DNA from: Mucidula mucida
Taxonomy: Eukaryota > Basidiomycota > Agaricomycetes > Agaricales > Physalacriaceae
DNA length: 64,000 nucleotides
NCBI GenBank assembly: GCA_015501055.1
Contig: JADNYV010000156.1
Span: 1 to 64,000, forward strand
Reading direction: 5' to 3'
Shown in pieces: positions 33,820 to 46,700 of this stretch; position 1 is the first letter of the stretch; every line of letters begins with the position of its first letter. The position numbers and the translations under genes were made by a program. The notes below the pieces were generated by a model. The model saw only the letters and a list, made by a program, of their open reading frames with translations, had not been told where the DNA came from and did not search any database.

Positions 33820-35467
33820 CTACTTTTGTGGCGGCGGCATATCAGGCATCAGAACGTGCACCGGCCTCCCATCACCAAAGCTCCCCTTATGAATCAGATG
33901 ATGCACCGCCTCAACGGATCCATCATGAAGATTTTGCGAGGAGTGCGTAGGCGAGTCATCCATGGGGGACGGCGAATGGTACTGCGATGTCGGCGTCGTG
34001 TTAACGGAGGGCATGGGTCGAGGGTCTCCCGCGTCTGGAGTGTACGACGGTACTGGCTTTCTCGGTGTTTTCCTCGAGTGCCGTTTCGACTCGGGCGTCT
34101 GGGTAGCCTCGACACCCGCCGATGCCCGTCTCGAAGGAGGATCGATATCCATCGTTGATGGTCTCGGCGACTCGGGGAAAGTCTGCATCATACTACTGTG
34201 CGGTCGCGTGTAGTTCATGGCGTATATATCTGATGACCCAGACGAGTTTGACTGGCGCATTGGACTGGGACGGGGAGGACTATACCCAACAGTGATGATC
34301 CCATGCCCGGAAGCCGACTTTTCTTCTGTATACGGGTTGTAGTCTTCGGTCGTAGATCCCACAGACATAATTGGTCCACCGGAATCAGCCTGGGAATGGT
34401 GCCTACGACTGGGGTCTGGAGCGCCTCCGAGCACGGGGCTCCTGTTGTAAAGCTTTGCCTTCTTCTTGGAGCTACTGGTGTGGGTGGAATCAAATGACCC
34501 GAGGGCGCCCCATTTGCCCATGATTCCCCGGTCGCCATTACCGCTGACGCCGCTACTTGGGCGGGACCGACGTCGGCGCGCAGGCGCACAAACGAAGAAG
34601 ATATAAGCAGCGATGACAGCTGACAGGATAGCAAGGCCCCCTACTACTCCGCCTGCGATGGCTCCTTTGTTCACGGAAGAATTGATGACAACTGGAATGG
34701 AGCTATCAGAAGGAGGGGGGGTAGCAGATGTAGACGTGGGAGAGTCGCTGGTTGTGGAAGCGCCCGAAGATAAGCAGGACAAATCTGATCCATTAGCCAC
34801 GAAAAAGTTGTTGACTATATGGGCACCGAAGTCGGGGTATTCATCCATGGAAGCGTATATCGTATACCATCCTTGTGGAACGGTAACAACATCCCATGTG
34901 TACTCGTACGCATTGGGGTCGACATCGCCGCTGATCAATTGCACGACCGTCCGAGCGTCAGAGTCCTCTTTTCCCGTCAAGGAAGTGGGGATTGCGCGGG
35001 CGGTGACACCACTGTTCGAGATTATTGGACGAGTGATGGTGCGGGAGAAGGAGGAGAGTTCAGTCGAAGACGGTGCGTCGGATTGGGTGACACCGATAGT
35101 GGTAATGGTCAATGAAAGCGCGGCCTGAGGACCAGCATACGCCCAGCTTATGGACCCCGAAGAGCAGGCCGTGAGGGATGAGACGCCGGTAAAGATGAGA
35201 AATGGAGACGATGTGGGAGAAATAGCTGTCGACGTGCTTGATGCAGTATCTGACGACATGGTTAGCGCAGAGCAAGGATACACGGAGGAGAGTAAGATGT
35301 AGGACGGGTACGAAGAGTACTAGACCGACAGACCGATCCAACTCTCCGTAAAACATGGGCGCTTGACACCGGATGACAAACATACCTTGACGCCGAACCA
35401 ATTGGTTCTCCCCATAGCCGAACGAGTACACAGCCAGAGAAAGGATGTAGACCAGAGTTTTCTTCAT
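33820..35467 (-). CDS. Single-pass membrane protein with Ser/Thr-rich ectodomain
   Basis: Exon 1 encodes a signal peptide (MKKTLVYILSLAVYSFGYG) and joins through an intron of about 130 nt (GTATGT...GTCGTCAG, from about 35387 to 35258) to the main exon. The ectodomain has a CSSGSISWAYAGPQAALSL module, a later PQGWYTIYASM segment and a Ser/Thr/Pro-rich stalk. Then follow a membrane helix (GAIAGGVVGGLAILSAVIAA) with a basic RRRRSR stop-transfer and a long Ser/Pro-rich cytoplasmic tail. This architecture resembles fungal cell-surface sensor or mucin-like proteins, but no named family is certain. It is divergent from the kinase gene, with 385 bases between the start codons. Confidence 0.78.
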
Positions 35468-35852
35468 GTTTTGCTATTAGTCGCTAAGCATGGTATGTCA
35501 GATCGAAGGCGCAAGCGAAGAACGTGCTTCTCACCGGTCGCTGATGCCTACAAGAGCTGTAGGTCGTCGGGGACGGCGACAACGACGACAACGACAACGG
35601 AGGAACAATAGATGGTCGTGGTTCCAGGTGAACTTGCCCGGGTCATCACAAGGTAACTTCCATCTTGTGGTCTGTCCGGCATCTGCTGCCGGTCGATCGT
35701 ACACATGACGGAATTCGCGCCACGCAAACAGGGGCAAATACCGCGTCCATAAAGGGTTGGGCGCGCTGTTCGGTTCCCTCCTGCACATCTTGCCTTCTTA
35801 CCACCATCATCTCTATTATTTCTCCTTCTAACGACTTTGATAGTCCCTTTCC
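35468..35852. promoter_or_regulatory. Shared divergent promoter region
   Basis: Only 385 bases separate the start codons of the membrane-protein gene (minus) and the kinase gene (plus), so this must hold both promoters. A CGACAACGACGACAACGAC-like repeat lies at about 35575-35600. No clear TATA box is seen. Confidence 0.5.
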
Positions 35853-37322
35853 ATGCCTTCTGCAACCCAAGAACTCCCCGATTTCCAAGGCGCCGTCATC
35901 GAGGGCGGCCTGCGTCTCATGGACTGCCTCGGCGCCGGGACGTGGGGAAAAGTCTACCGCGCCATCGACATGCTCTCCCCGGTAGACAAACCCGCCTATT
36001 TCGCCGTCAAGTGCATGCTCAAGCCAGAGCCGGATTCCTTCGAAGCGCGGCTGCAAACTCGCGAATTCACCAATCACGAATACGTATCAGACCACCCCAA
36101 CATTGTCACGTTCCATCGCTGCTTTTCCGATGACAAGTTTACCTACGTTGTCCTTGATCTCTGCACTGGCGGTGACCTGTTCCAAGCCGTCGTACTCAAG
36201 GACCAGTTCTTCCATCACACAGACCGCATCAAAATCGCCTTCCTTCAAATCCTTGATGCTGTCCACCACTGCCATCAGCGCGGTGTTTATCATCGGTCAG
36301 TGTTTCATCTCGCCTTTAGCCCCCCTCTGACATCGTTCCAGGGATCTCAAGCCAGAAAATATTCTTTACTCGGCCGAGGGCGAGGAATACTTTGTAGCCG
36401 ATTTTGGACTGTCGACGAGTTCGGCGACCTCGATGGACTTTCGCTGTGGTAGCTGGGAATACATGAGCCCTGGTCTGTTGCTTCCATCCTCGCTCGTACC
36501 CTTGCTGATTTTTGTGTAGAATGCATTGGCAAGGACTTCAAATTCGGCAAACAATATTCCACTCGCACCAACGACGTATGGGCTCTCGGAGTTATCCTCG
36601 TCAACATGATCACCAAACGCGCCCCATGGACTCGTGCTCGCCTTAACGATCCTTGCTTTTCTGCGTTCATGACCGACGACTGCTACTTTTTGCGCGTTCT
36701 TGCAATCTCCGAAGAGACCAACAATCTTTTGAAGCAAATTTTCACCATCGAACCCAACAAACGTATCTCTATCCCTGAACTTCGCAGAGAGATTATCGCC
36801 CTTGATACCTTCTTTCCTGAAGGCTGCGAGGACGCACTCGTTCCCATACATGCCGACGACACCTCACCGCGCACCTCGACTTGTCTTCGTCGCTCAAATT
36901 TTACTAGATCGCCTACGCCTGCACTCTCATGCGAAGTCGGCGGTTTGCTAGATATCGGCGAATCCTTCATTGATCGGATAGCTATATTGCACGTCAGCAG
37001 GGTTGGCACGCTACCACCTGTGAATCCTTTCCTTACAGCGCCTTCCTCTTTGCAGTCGGCCCCGAGCAGTCGTGGACCTATCACCCCCGAGACGCATCCT
37101 GCGCAGGTGTCTGTGGACATCGAGGTTGTGCCCGACATGGACGAAGGGACGGGAGTGAGGCGTAGCTCGAAGATGTTCGATTTTAGGAAGCCGGCATGGA
37201 TCCGTGAGGTCTCGAACAGCAAGAAATCGGCCTGGCGAAGGAGCAAGTTTTTCAAGAAATTGGTTGGTCGTGTCTCGCGTGGAAGTGGTCAAGCCTCGGA
37301 GGAGATAGCTGTGGAGGCGTAG
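35853..37322 (+). CDS. Ser/Thr protein kinase, Ran1/Pat1-like
   Basis: Three exons; introns at 36296-36341 and about 36469-36519. Kinase motifs in order: glycine loop GAGTWGKVY, catalytic Lys in YFAVKCM, hinge [10 protein letters not shown], the HRDLKPEN catalytic loop formed across intron 1, DFG in VADFGLS, SPE formed across intron 2, and [12 protein letters not shown]. The YRAID and GGDLF style and the [17 protein letters not shown] activation segment fit the Ran1/Pat1, Sks1 and Vhs1 group, which controls meiosis or nutrient responses in yeasts. After the kinase domain is a tail of about 150 residues with no known domain, ending in a basic Lys/Arg-rich stretch. All catalytic residues are present. 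It is probably a cytosolic or nuclear kinase. Confidence 0.82.
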
Positions 37323-38052
37323 TCTTATTGGAATGCGTGGTTTCTTGGGTTCAAGAAGGACATTATTTCTTACGAATATCACGAGCAATATCTTTACTTC
37401 TACGCACTGGTTGTGTTCGTATAGTGTATCTTAATGGCAATGATGTTGTAGCTCAACCTGCTAGTGAAGGAACCTAATAACACGATGAATCGCTTTTCGT
37501 GGCGCACAACGATTGAATCACAGCGTTCAACTGGTTTTATCAGCGCCAAGAAATGGTATCATTTTACAAGATTGTTATCATTGCAAGGTTCTCCTTTTCT
37601 GTCGATTCAAAAACAAAGCTTGAAGTGACCGCGTCAGATTGCCCAACCGTTGACATCACGTGCGCTCACTTGTGCTTGTTGGCGACCACCATGCATGGTT
37701 AAGCTTTGCTCTAGAATCTGCGCCCATCCGTCCAGTCAACGCTAAGCCTATAACTCTGCAAACTTCTTCTATCGTCTTCATATGAGCGACTTCATTAGAC
37801 CATGTGTCGCGTCGCCACCGGCTTGGTCTGTCAATTGAGCTCTTTTCGAACAAAAGGAAAACAGCACGAACGCGGATGTCTTCCGTTGTCTTTCTAAATT
37901 CTTGTCGGGTGCGGCGCGGTATTCTTGGCGAAGCTCTTCTTGGCGCTCTTACTCCGCTCACATGTCGAAAGGCATCCGCAGGTGACGCGCCAGCTGATAT
38001 CCTCCACCATCAAGCAATCTTTTTCTTTCTTTCTTTCTTTCTTTCTTCAACC
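37323..38052. other. Intergenic, includes a CTTT repeat
   Basis: No gene supported. At about 38018-38046 a (CTTT)n run of about 29 bases ends 7 bases before the transporter start codon, forming a pyrimidine-rich leader. Confidence 0.5.
38018..38046 (+). repeat. (CTTT)n microsatellite before the transporter ATG
   Basis: About seven tandem CTTT units directly upstream of the ATG at 38053. CT-rich stretches near the start of transcription are common in fungal promoters. This one is repeat-based and so likely variable in length between strains. Confidence 0.75.
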
Positions 38053-40061
38053 ATGCAGCATAGCGATTTGGAAAAAGCCCACACCGAGAATTACAGCGAT
38101 GTCCATGTCGAGCTCGTCCACGACGCGCGATGGGAGAAGAAGACTATGCGCAAGGTCGATGTACGCCTTGTTATCATCCTCTCGGCGTGTTATGCCGTAT
38201 CCCTCATGTACAGACGAGTTTCTCAACTCAACATGTCTTGTTATTCTGACGCTTCGTCTTCGTATAGAGATAGAACGAATATCAGCGTCGCCAGAGTCGC
38301 GTACTATGATGTTTATTTTCATTCTCGCTCGTAAACTAACTAATAATGCAGAGGCATGCAACGCGACCTCCTTCTGGACATCGGGGAGCGATACTCGATC
38401 ATCTCGCTGCTCTTTTTTGTTCCGTACATCATATTCGAGCGTGAGTCCTTCCACAGTGGCATCATCGTCGGTCGTTGATCCTCTAGTCCCGTCCAACATC
38501 GTGCTACGAAAAGTGGGCGCAAAATACTGGCTCAGCGCTATCGTGACGGGCTTTGGCGCGATCATGCTTGGGATGGGGTTCGTCAGTACGTGGCAGCAGC
38601 TCGCGGTGTGTAGGGTTCTGCTCGGAGTGTTGGAGGCTGGTTTTTTCCCTGCGGTATGTGCATTCCATCATGGAGATCATACCGAGCTTGATCAACTGTG
38701 TAATGGTTGTAGTGCGCGTTCCTCATCAGCACATGGTACACGCGGTTTGAGACGCAGAAGAGGATGGCGGTGTTTTACCTCACGGCTATGGTCGTCTCTG
38801 GGTTCTCGAATATCATTGGTGAGTGAAGCTTCAGACCGTAAACGCGCGCGTTTACCTTCTATAAGGATACGGTATAAGCCTGTTGGACGGCGCACACGGT
38901 CTCGCGGGCTGGAGATGGATTTTCATCATCTTGTCAGCAATCAAGTTCTCTATGACCTACGTTTACTCAAGCTTAGGCTTGTAGCGGAGCGCTAAGCATG
39001 GGTCTGGGTATCATCGCCTTTTTCCTCATCGTGGATTTCCCAGATAAATCGACTTTCCTCACGCACGAGGAGAAGGCTTTTGTCATTGACCGCATTCACC
39101 GCGACAGAGGCGATGCGCTTCCTGATAGGCTGGATTTTGCAGCGTTCAAGGCGCATATCAGTGATTTCAAGGTGTGGTGCTTTGCGTTGCTGTTTATGGC
39201 GGCTACCACTGGGTCGGTGAGTGCTTACATTTTGATACGTGGCCAACTTGAAAGGTTCACGTCATTGTTTGTTGTAGTATGCATGTGAGTTAATCCCACA
39301 GTCTTTGGAGGATATCGATATCTGACTCTTATAGTCGCGTATTTCCTTCCCGTCATCCTTTCTGGTCAGGGATACAGCCAAAAGCTTTCTCTTCTCCTCA
39401 GCGCGCCTGTCAGTCTCAATCCCTCCTAGTAGTATTCTATGCAAACTGAAATAGATCACACCGCTTCTAGCCCTACGTCTTCGCTGCGATATACACCTTC
39501 GTTCTCGCCGTCCTCTCCGACAGGGCGCACATGCGCGCGCCGTTCATTGCGCTGAGCGCCACTTTGTGCTCGGTGGGGCTGCTCATCACGGCGTACAGCG
39601 GTAACACTGGCGCGCGCTACTTTGGTAGCTTCCTGACTATCGCTGGCTGCCAGGTGGATTTTGATCTTTCGTTTGACTTGTCGCAAAGCTAACATAGGCA
39701 CTACCTAGTCGAATGTACCTGCGGTGATCACGTACTCGCAGAACAACGTTCTGCGGCACTCGAAGCGCTCTGTGACTTCGGCGTTGGTTATTGGGTTTGG
39801 TGGTATTGGGGGGATTATTGCGAGTAGTGCGTTTTCGCCGTCTTCCTGCCAGAGAATCGTTGACGTATTGTGGTTGTAGCTGTATATCGGCAGATCGACT
39901 TTCCGCGGTATATCCCTGGTCTGTGGGCGACGATTGGCGTGCAGTTTATGACTCTTGTTATTCTTGTGGTTTTGTCTGTATATTTCAAGAAGCAGAATAG
40001 GAAGGTTGATGGAGGTGAGGCTGTTATTGAGGGGAGAGAGGGGTTTAAGTATACTATCTAA
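38053..40061 (+). CDS. MFS transporter, allantoate permease (Dal5-like) family
   Basis: A 12-helix major facilitator of the anion:cation symporter family, which imports organic anions, vitamins or ureides in fungi. Exon joins give the family motifs: KVDVRLVIILSACYAVSL-IDRTNIS across intron 1 (donor after CTCAT), ARVAGMQRDL across intron 2, IIFELPSNIVLRKVGAKYWL across intron 3, CRVLLGVLEAGFFPA, then STWYTRFETQKRMAVFYLTA. Later exons encode GWRWIFI, the FLTHEEKAFVIDRI loop between the two halves, and the final SQNNVLRHSKRSVTSALVIG and FPRYIPGLWATIG segments. At least eight short introns; no stop or shift found. Plasma membrane by family. Start chosen at the first ATG in frame after the CTTT run. 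Confidence 0.83.
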
Positions 40062-40392
40062 GACTTAGTACATAAGTAGTGTATCACAGATAGTCGAGTC
40101 GGGCTTGCTAGAGAGGGATGTAACGTTAGCTCGCATTTATCTCGATCCTGACAATACGGCTCGAGGTCTAGAAGCGAAGGCAGCGAAGCAAAATAGAAGC
40201 AGAAGCAGTTGGTGAGGCATGCTTGAGATGAGTATGGCTGAGGCATCGCCGACTCGGAATGGATCATTTCACAGACCAAGAAATGAGCATACCTGTATCT
40301 GAAAAAGGTCGTATTTGTGGTAGAGACTAGAAGGGGATGGGGCGACGGGTAGCAGAGGACCGGCGGTCAGAGAAAGGGGGGGAATACGTTGA
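40062..40392. other. Intergenic, inner border of right arm
   Basis: No gene supported. The region ends where homology to the left arm begins, at ttgagactccg. Confidence 0.5.
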
Positions 40393-40901
40393 TTGAGACT
40401 CCGATTTTAGGTCCGACCTAGTGCCACTGAGTGGCGCTCTAATCCTCCTTGGGCATTCGCGTGAACAGTCACTCGAGTTTCAACCTCTTCGCATAATACA
40501 ACTACTCTCACTAATGGACGACACAGCGCTATGCTCACTCTGTGATTAACGGTGGCCAATCAAGACAAACTCTGTCCTTTGGGTAAATTGAAAGACTGGA
40601 ACCTTCTGGCCGTATCCAACTGCGCTGACGGCAGTACTGCATACTCTACTACTATGTATCGCAACCCCATTTGGGATCCGGATTCATTCTTCTCACTGAA
40701 CGAGAACAAGCGCAAGCGCCGGTCTTATTATTCTTCTCTTGGGTGGGGGCTGTTGTCATCTCTCCCGTTGCGCATTTCCCACGGAAACAACAGTGGTCAG
40801 CATGACTCTCAGAACTATAAGAGACATGATTTGTCTAATCACATTCAGCATCAATCTCCATTCCCCCATTACGAACGAATCCCAACATCTCTGCACATAC
40901 C

Positions 40902-41573
40902 ATGGGCGACCCATCCATCTTTCAATTCACACCAGACCCCGCCGCTTATCCTTCGCCACCTTACTACTGCTATCCTTGGCCGTCGCCCGCGTCGACACCC
41001 GAGAAGAAATCAGCTACCCTCGGTTGTCCGTGGTCTCCCAAGAAGGAGAACTCGAAGCAGCGACCTCTACACCACTGGAACGGGCCCTTCTACTTCCCTC
41101 AATCACCTCCATACCCATCTAGCACCGCAGGCTGGTGCAATTACGGATATTATCACGACGACAAGAAAAGTAATACCCCTCGCCACACCTACAGCACCAG
41201 CTACATGTCGTTCACCGGATTCTATGACTTTGCGAATCCATTTCCACAGGAGCATTGCGACCAGGCGCTGCCTATCGGTCACGGTCCACAGCTGACAACA
41301 TCCGAAGGGTACTTCGCCTGGAGCGTTCCCGTCTGGCAGACGAATTATACGATCGCTGACCTGCACGCTTTGCTTCTTATGCCGATAACGCCCGAGGAGT
41401 GGAACAGGTTATCGTCGAGTGGCAAGTCTGCGGTAAGGCTTGCATTTGAGCAGCGTTGTATGAAGTACGGAGGGGGAGAGCAGGGCGTGAAGAGGGTGGA
41501 CTATTTGCTGGGGAAGACACACTTTGCAGGTATGAAGTGGGCCGGATGGCGGTGGGAGTTTGTCGTTCGGTGA
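40902..41573 (+). CDS. Orphan 223-residue protein, right-arm copy
   Basis: Encodes the same protein as 15996-16667, residue for residue. Differences are silent: three in the stretch for LTTSEG, one in a His codon and one in a Cys codon. The sequence just after the stop codon differs from the left arm at about one base in six, so coding conservation is selective. The upstream sequence up to about 40540 is also well conserved and may be the promoter and 5' UTR. Pro/Tyr-rich N terminus, Trp-rich C terminus. Family unknown, function unknown. Confidence 0.75.
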   Translation: MGDPSIFQFTPDPAAYPSPPYYCYPWPSPASTPEKKSATLGCPWSPKKENSKQRPLHHWNGPFYFPQSPPYPSSTAGWCNYGYYHDDKKSNTPRHTYSTSYMSFTGFYDFANPFPQEHCDQALPIGHGPQLTTSEGYFAWSVPVWQTNYTIADLHALLLMPITPEEWNRLSSSGKSAVRLAFEQRCMKYGGGEQGVKRVDYLLGKTHFAGMKWAGWRWEFVVR

Positions 41574-41639
41574 ACGACTATGGCAGTTGATGAGAGTGCA
41601 TGAAATTTACGATTTACATGTCATCTGATGGTGACACTA

Positions 41640-42016
41640 ATGATTACTGACTCTGATGTTTGGTCATCCAGCCCAGCGCTATTGAACATTTTCTGACAAA
41701 GGTGAGAGCAACCTGAGCACAAACCATGAAGATACGAAATGGGGCATCGTTGTACTAGATCTTTGTTGATAAACAATAAGGCCCAAGGGCGCTCTTTCAC
41801 GGTCTTGGAGCAAGGACCAACCGACAAGCCTGTACTCGCTAATGAAAGCCTGACGCCGCTGGTGAATAGAAGTATGGGCGAGAAAAGCTAATGGCTTACG
41901 AAGATGAGCGACACCATCAGCGTCTTCGCGCCACCGTTCCATGTTGTCGACGAACGCGGCCTCGCACACTCCCCAGACTAAGAGCTCTTGGAAAGTCATT
42001 ATATTTTGGAGGCATG
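41640..42016 (-). pseudogene. DUF6535-gene 5' fragment, right arm
   Basis: Counterpart of 15546-15953, with the same short deletion and no membrane domain. Further small indels have accumulated here. Confidence 0.62.
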
Positions 42017-42619
42017 TTGCGCGTGTTCAAGCTGCGCAGGATAGATTAAATACTCGATCCTCGGGTACTTCAAGAGAAAAGACAAAGACTGACTTTCGTG
42101 GTTCATTGTCTTGATGACTACTGTAGTGATGAAGTATCATTTACAGCGGACTGGGTAGCGCGTCTTCCTTATATCAAGTCTTCATGATGACCAAGACGTA
42201 GCAGGAGTGCAGACACGCGCTGTTCACAAGCTAGTTTATCAGTCTTTGAGGGGTTCAAGATAACCTGTAAGAGTGTACGAGACTACTACGAGTGCGTTTC
42301 GCGATGCGTTGAAATTCTAGGATCGAAGTTGTGTTTGCGTTGCCTCGACTGTTGAAGCAGGAGGCGTATACTCTCATTCTCGTCGTCATCCAAGCCTGGA
42401 AGAGTAACAGCCGCCAACGTTGCCATCGATGATGACAGAAGGGAAATTTCGCGTCTCGGACCCACGATCAGGTGTCCGTTTTCTTTTTTCTTTCTGCCAC
42501 TGCCAGCACACCACTTACCAGTAGCCGTAGAGGTCTCCGCGCTCTGACATGGCACCGTGTATTGTGACAGCTCCGCTCTGCTTCAAGCTCAGTTATATCC
42601 AACTGTGTTGCCGTCAAGT

Positions 42620-43000
42620 GGTACGTGGCGTCATTGACTTTATATACCTCGCAAGGCTACCGGCTCGTCACCACCAAAGACTTCCAAAGGCAAACACGCC
42701 ACGTCAAGATGAATCTCTTTGGACTTCTCCAAAAAATCGTTCCCAACTATGTGCGGCTTCTAGTCCGACAACAAAGATCCGCGCTATAAATTGTTCTTCT
42801 TAGGCCTAGCAACGCATGTATGCATTCGCATTCTCAATAAGAAGAACCGTGACCGGACATCAAGGTGATGAAGGATGCCCACCGCCTGCCCCGAGGACTT
42901 TAACGTGGGGGACAGACATCTCCGGCTGTAATAATCTCAGAGCCGGGGATTGTCAACGCGTTCTGGTCCTTACGATCTGGGTGCCTTCTGCAAACGAACA
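42620..43000 (+). pseudogene. F-box gene fragment, right arm
   Basis: Counterpart of 14580-15010. It reads LVTTKDFQRQTRHVKMNLFG and then breaks. It is related to the N-terminal part of F-box gene 1 but is a separate old fragment. Confidence 0.62.
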
Positions 43001-43592
43001 CAATCTGTCTTGCCTTCTTTGTCAGTCTATTGATTCAGCACTAATCTGATCATCGTTACAACCAGTTTCCTGTATTATGAAGGTTTCCTCATTTTGCGTG
43101 CCTATCGGGGAAAATGGTGCTCTCCTTCGCCTAGTCCGCGCCACTATTGATGCGTGTTATGTTCCACTTAAATGGTGCAACATACAAGGCTATCCGACAT
43201 GTCAAACCTGACCGATGCGATGCCATGTGAAGTCATACGCCCTGACGCGCTGCTGAAGGGTGCCGTCCCCTCTTGCGACCTCAGACGTTCTTCGCGCGAC
43301 CTGTCCAGCACACTACATCGTCCATAACTCGCCTTGGTAAACGCCCCTCAGGTTTGAGACGAACCCCGAAACGCCATTGACGGATAGCCAGGTATAAACG
43401 GGACAAATGCGAGCAGATGTCTCCTATCTCAGATGAGTGCTTAACTGGGTTAGAACAGCTCGTTCGTGTTGGCAGGTCCCGAATGGCAGGAGTGCGGAGC
43501 AAGATTGATCTTCTCGTATGGGCTATAAATTATCGGATTCTCAGCTCCTACAGCTCCAATGGCTTATTTCGTCCCCTTGCACATCGACGGTA

Positions 43593-43615
43593 CATCAGGA
43601 AAAAGCCTCCCAGGT
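43593..43615 (+). repeat. Left terminal inverted repeat of Plavaka element
   Basis: 23 bp beginning catcaggaaaaag and ending ccaggt, preceded by TA at 43591-43592. Pairs with 50712-50734. Confidence 0.85.
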
Positions 43616-43760
43616 ATTCTGGGAGTAATCCGAGGCTAATTCACACTATTTTCGGAAATCCCACTATTTTCATTAAACCGCGCAGAAGAGCTGGATTAGT
43701 ATAAACTTACAAGGCCCCATAAACTAATCCCAACAAAAGCTGACACTTCGCATGAAATAA

Positions 43761-46700
43761 TTAATGGTACTCAAAGAAGGTACGTTGATCCTTATAATTA
43801 CTGAGTAAAAAGGCACTACTTCGGTCGAGTATATTTTCGTTTGTCCAATCTACCGGAACGGTCTGACCCCACTTGGGAAATAAGTGTACACTGCTTTGAA
43901 TCACGGAAACGGGCAGAACCGACACGAGAGGTGATCCGTCGCCCGCAAGCTGGCGCTTGAGGCGATACATGCCTGAAGCAGCTTCGGGGTGCGCTGCGAA
44001 GGTGCTAAACCACTCCACATAGGCGAGGTGCTCCGGCGGCTGCATATTGATGGGAAATAATGTCTCGAGGCCACGAGGTGGAATCGAGAAGACAACACGG
44101 ACACGACCAACTCGTAAACCTATTATGGATGGTCAGCCAGAGCCGGGATGAAGAGAACAGATCATACCATCAAACTTCCTTGTGCTACCAATGGCAGCGG
44201 GTCGTACACGAATCATGGCTGTATCAAACCGACTCAGCCATGTAACCTTTCCCGTCTTTCCGATAGTCCGTGGGTAGGCATGGATCGAGTCTAGTGTTTC
44301 AGATCCAAAGAATGTTGTGTTGACAAACTTGATGTGGTGAAAGACGGGGAGACGGCGGAAGGGAAGAACTATGTTGTGGGCAGCCTCGTCAACATGAGCA
44401 TGAGGAAGGGTAGGATTGCGAAACTGAACAATGAAGCGAGCGAGTGCGACGGTGAACAAGGTAGCACCATAGCCGGAAGGGGATTCTATCGTGTCGAGGA
44501 GGACTGACTTCTCCGATGGTCGCTTCGTCATCTTGATCTCGTATGGGCAGGAGACGTCTTTGAAGGATATGCGAATATGCGTCTTTGCTAACGCCTCGCG
44601 TGATGATGTCGATGGGAAAGGTGGTTCACCGTTACACCGCCACTCAACATAATGCCCAAACGCGATAATCTTCTCGCGTCGCTCTAACCACTTCGTCATC
44701 TGCTTGAACTCGTCCTTCCGATTAGTGGCCCGATAAGCATCCTTCGCGAAATCAATGTGTAGCCGTTCGGTAGCCTCAGTGTTGTAGTTGTCAGCAGTAC
44801 CGTACAGCTTGATGGCGCGAACATAGTGATTCAGGAAGTGGAGCTTGGGAATGTTAAAATTATCGCGAATCCCAAGATTGAGAAAGACATGCTTGTTGTT
44901 GTGGAACTCGGTAAGACATGCTTCGAGTTCTTTAAGAGTTTTGACGCTGTGGACAGGATATCGCAAAAGATAGGTGAAGTTGATGATACCGCGGGTGGCG
45001 CGCATAAGGGAATAAGTGATCGCAGATGTGTGTGGAAGGTCCCCGATGACGGAGAGGAGAAATGAGCAGATTTGCTTGTGCTCCATTCCGCTCACACGGG
45101 AGAGCGAAGAAATGCCCTTCAGGAAAGGACGAATGGCGTGGTTGAGAGGAAGGCGACGAACACGAGCATCAAGCTCATCTGCTCCCACAGCCTCGGTGAT
45201 CCAACCAATAAGGTGCTTCACAACCCCTTGAAGAAGCTGGTGAAGGATGTCCGGGGTAATAGAACGAAAGACATCAACATAAGGAAGATCTTCCCAAAAT
45301 GGGTGTTGGACGGGCTTGATGTTCGCGTTGGCACAACGAGTACCCCAATCGGGAGCGCCAATGGAGCCGAGAGCCTCAACGGCAGCCTGGAAGTTGCGAG
45401 GGTTGTGCATACAAGGAAATTCACCAAGCGCGTCAGGTGGGCACTCGCAAACCGGGGATTCGCCAGTGTACGTACAGGTGACCAAGACCTGCTCGGGGTA
45501 GTCGCCGACATAGGCGGCGAAAATGGGGTGACAACGGCGGGCAACACCGTCACCACTCCTCATGACGACACCACTAATACCAGCCTCCTTCAATCCAATT
45601 AGAATACGCCGCATACAGGCATGGAAAAGGTTGCACATTGAACGGCGACGGGACTCCTTGTTCTTGATGTGCTCCAGCTTCGTAGTTGGGATATAGGCGA
45701 CGAGTACCTGCCCCATGCGAGAGGGCTTACGGCGAATGTCCTTGGGAAGGTTGCCGATGGTGAGATACACCGGATACGCAGTCTTATTCCGGAACAGCGT
45801 AACCTGTGTCTTGTCGGAAGACAGAATGACGGGGATGATAGTCGCGCCCGGAGTCTTCTCTTCAACGGCTTTCTGAACATACAATCAGCACAAGATCATT
45901 AAAGAACAATAATTCATACCTGTGTGTCCCACCACCAGCGTCCGGTATGGAAGTCATGGTAAAGACGTTGAGTCTTATCCTCATCGGCGTAATGTCGCTC
46001 GGGCGCGAAACAGAGGTACTCATTATGCTTGGGATCACCATATAGAGCGCGAACACACGCAATTATATTGCGTCGGTAAACATCAAACGAGCGGTCCGCA
46101 ATTACGATCTCCTCAGAAATAAACTTGGGACGCAGACAAGGCAGTTTCTTGTCGATGATGTCGTTGAGTTGGGTGGTGTTCTTGAACGAGAGGTCAAGAC
46201 GCTCCGTAACCTGCACATGATTAGAATTGAAAGAAAGAAACAACACTCTAATGACAAACCTCATGGATTGATAGCAGACGCGTGAACGACGACGCGCTTG
46301 GGCCATCCAGCTTTGCCCACTCCGCAATCTTCCATTGCATTTCGCTTGAGAACGGCCCGTATTTCCCAGGACGTGGCTTGTCGGTTCCACCGCGCAATGC
46401 CGCCTCGTACAACAGATAGGCGTTGGGAGTTACTGGAGTGTCTGGAATTGGGGCACCTGCCTTCCCCCCAAAATGTATGACGTGCACTGATGCAAGACGA
46501 GCCTTGGCAGCAGGATCAGCAGTGTCAGGTACCTGCTGAGGTGCAGGAGGAGGCTGAAGAGGGGGCGGAGTAGAGACACGGGGCGGCGGAATGTCAACAT
46601 CCATTTTATCGTCTTCATCGGGAACTTCCTCCATGGTTGTCCGACGAGGGGGTTCCCAACCAGGCTGAGTAGACACGTCACCCGCGTCGTTCTCCTCAGA

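Noticed and set aside
33894..34634. Long antisense and shifted frames across the membrane-protein gene
   Set aside because: They are shadows of a Ser/Pro-rich coding sequence; only the minus frame with signal peptide and membrane helix is coherent.
17770..40061. A secondary-metabolite or degradation gene cluster in the central block
   Set aside because: A methyltransferase and a transporter are present but no backbone enzyme or shared pathway; the genes look like unrelated neighbours.
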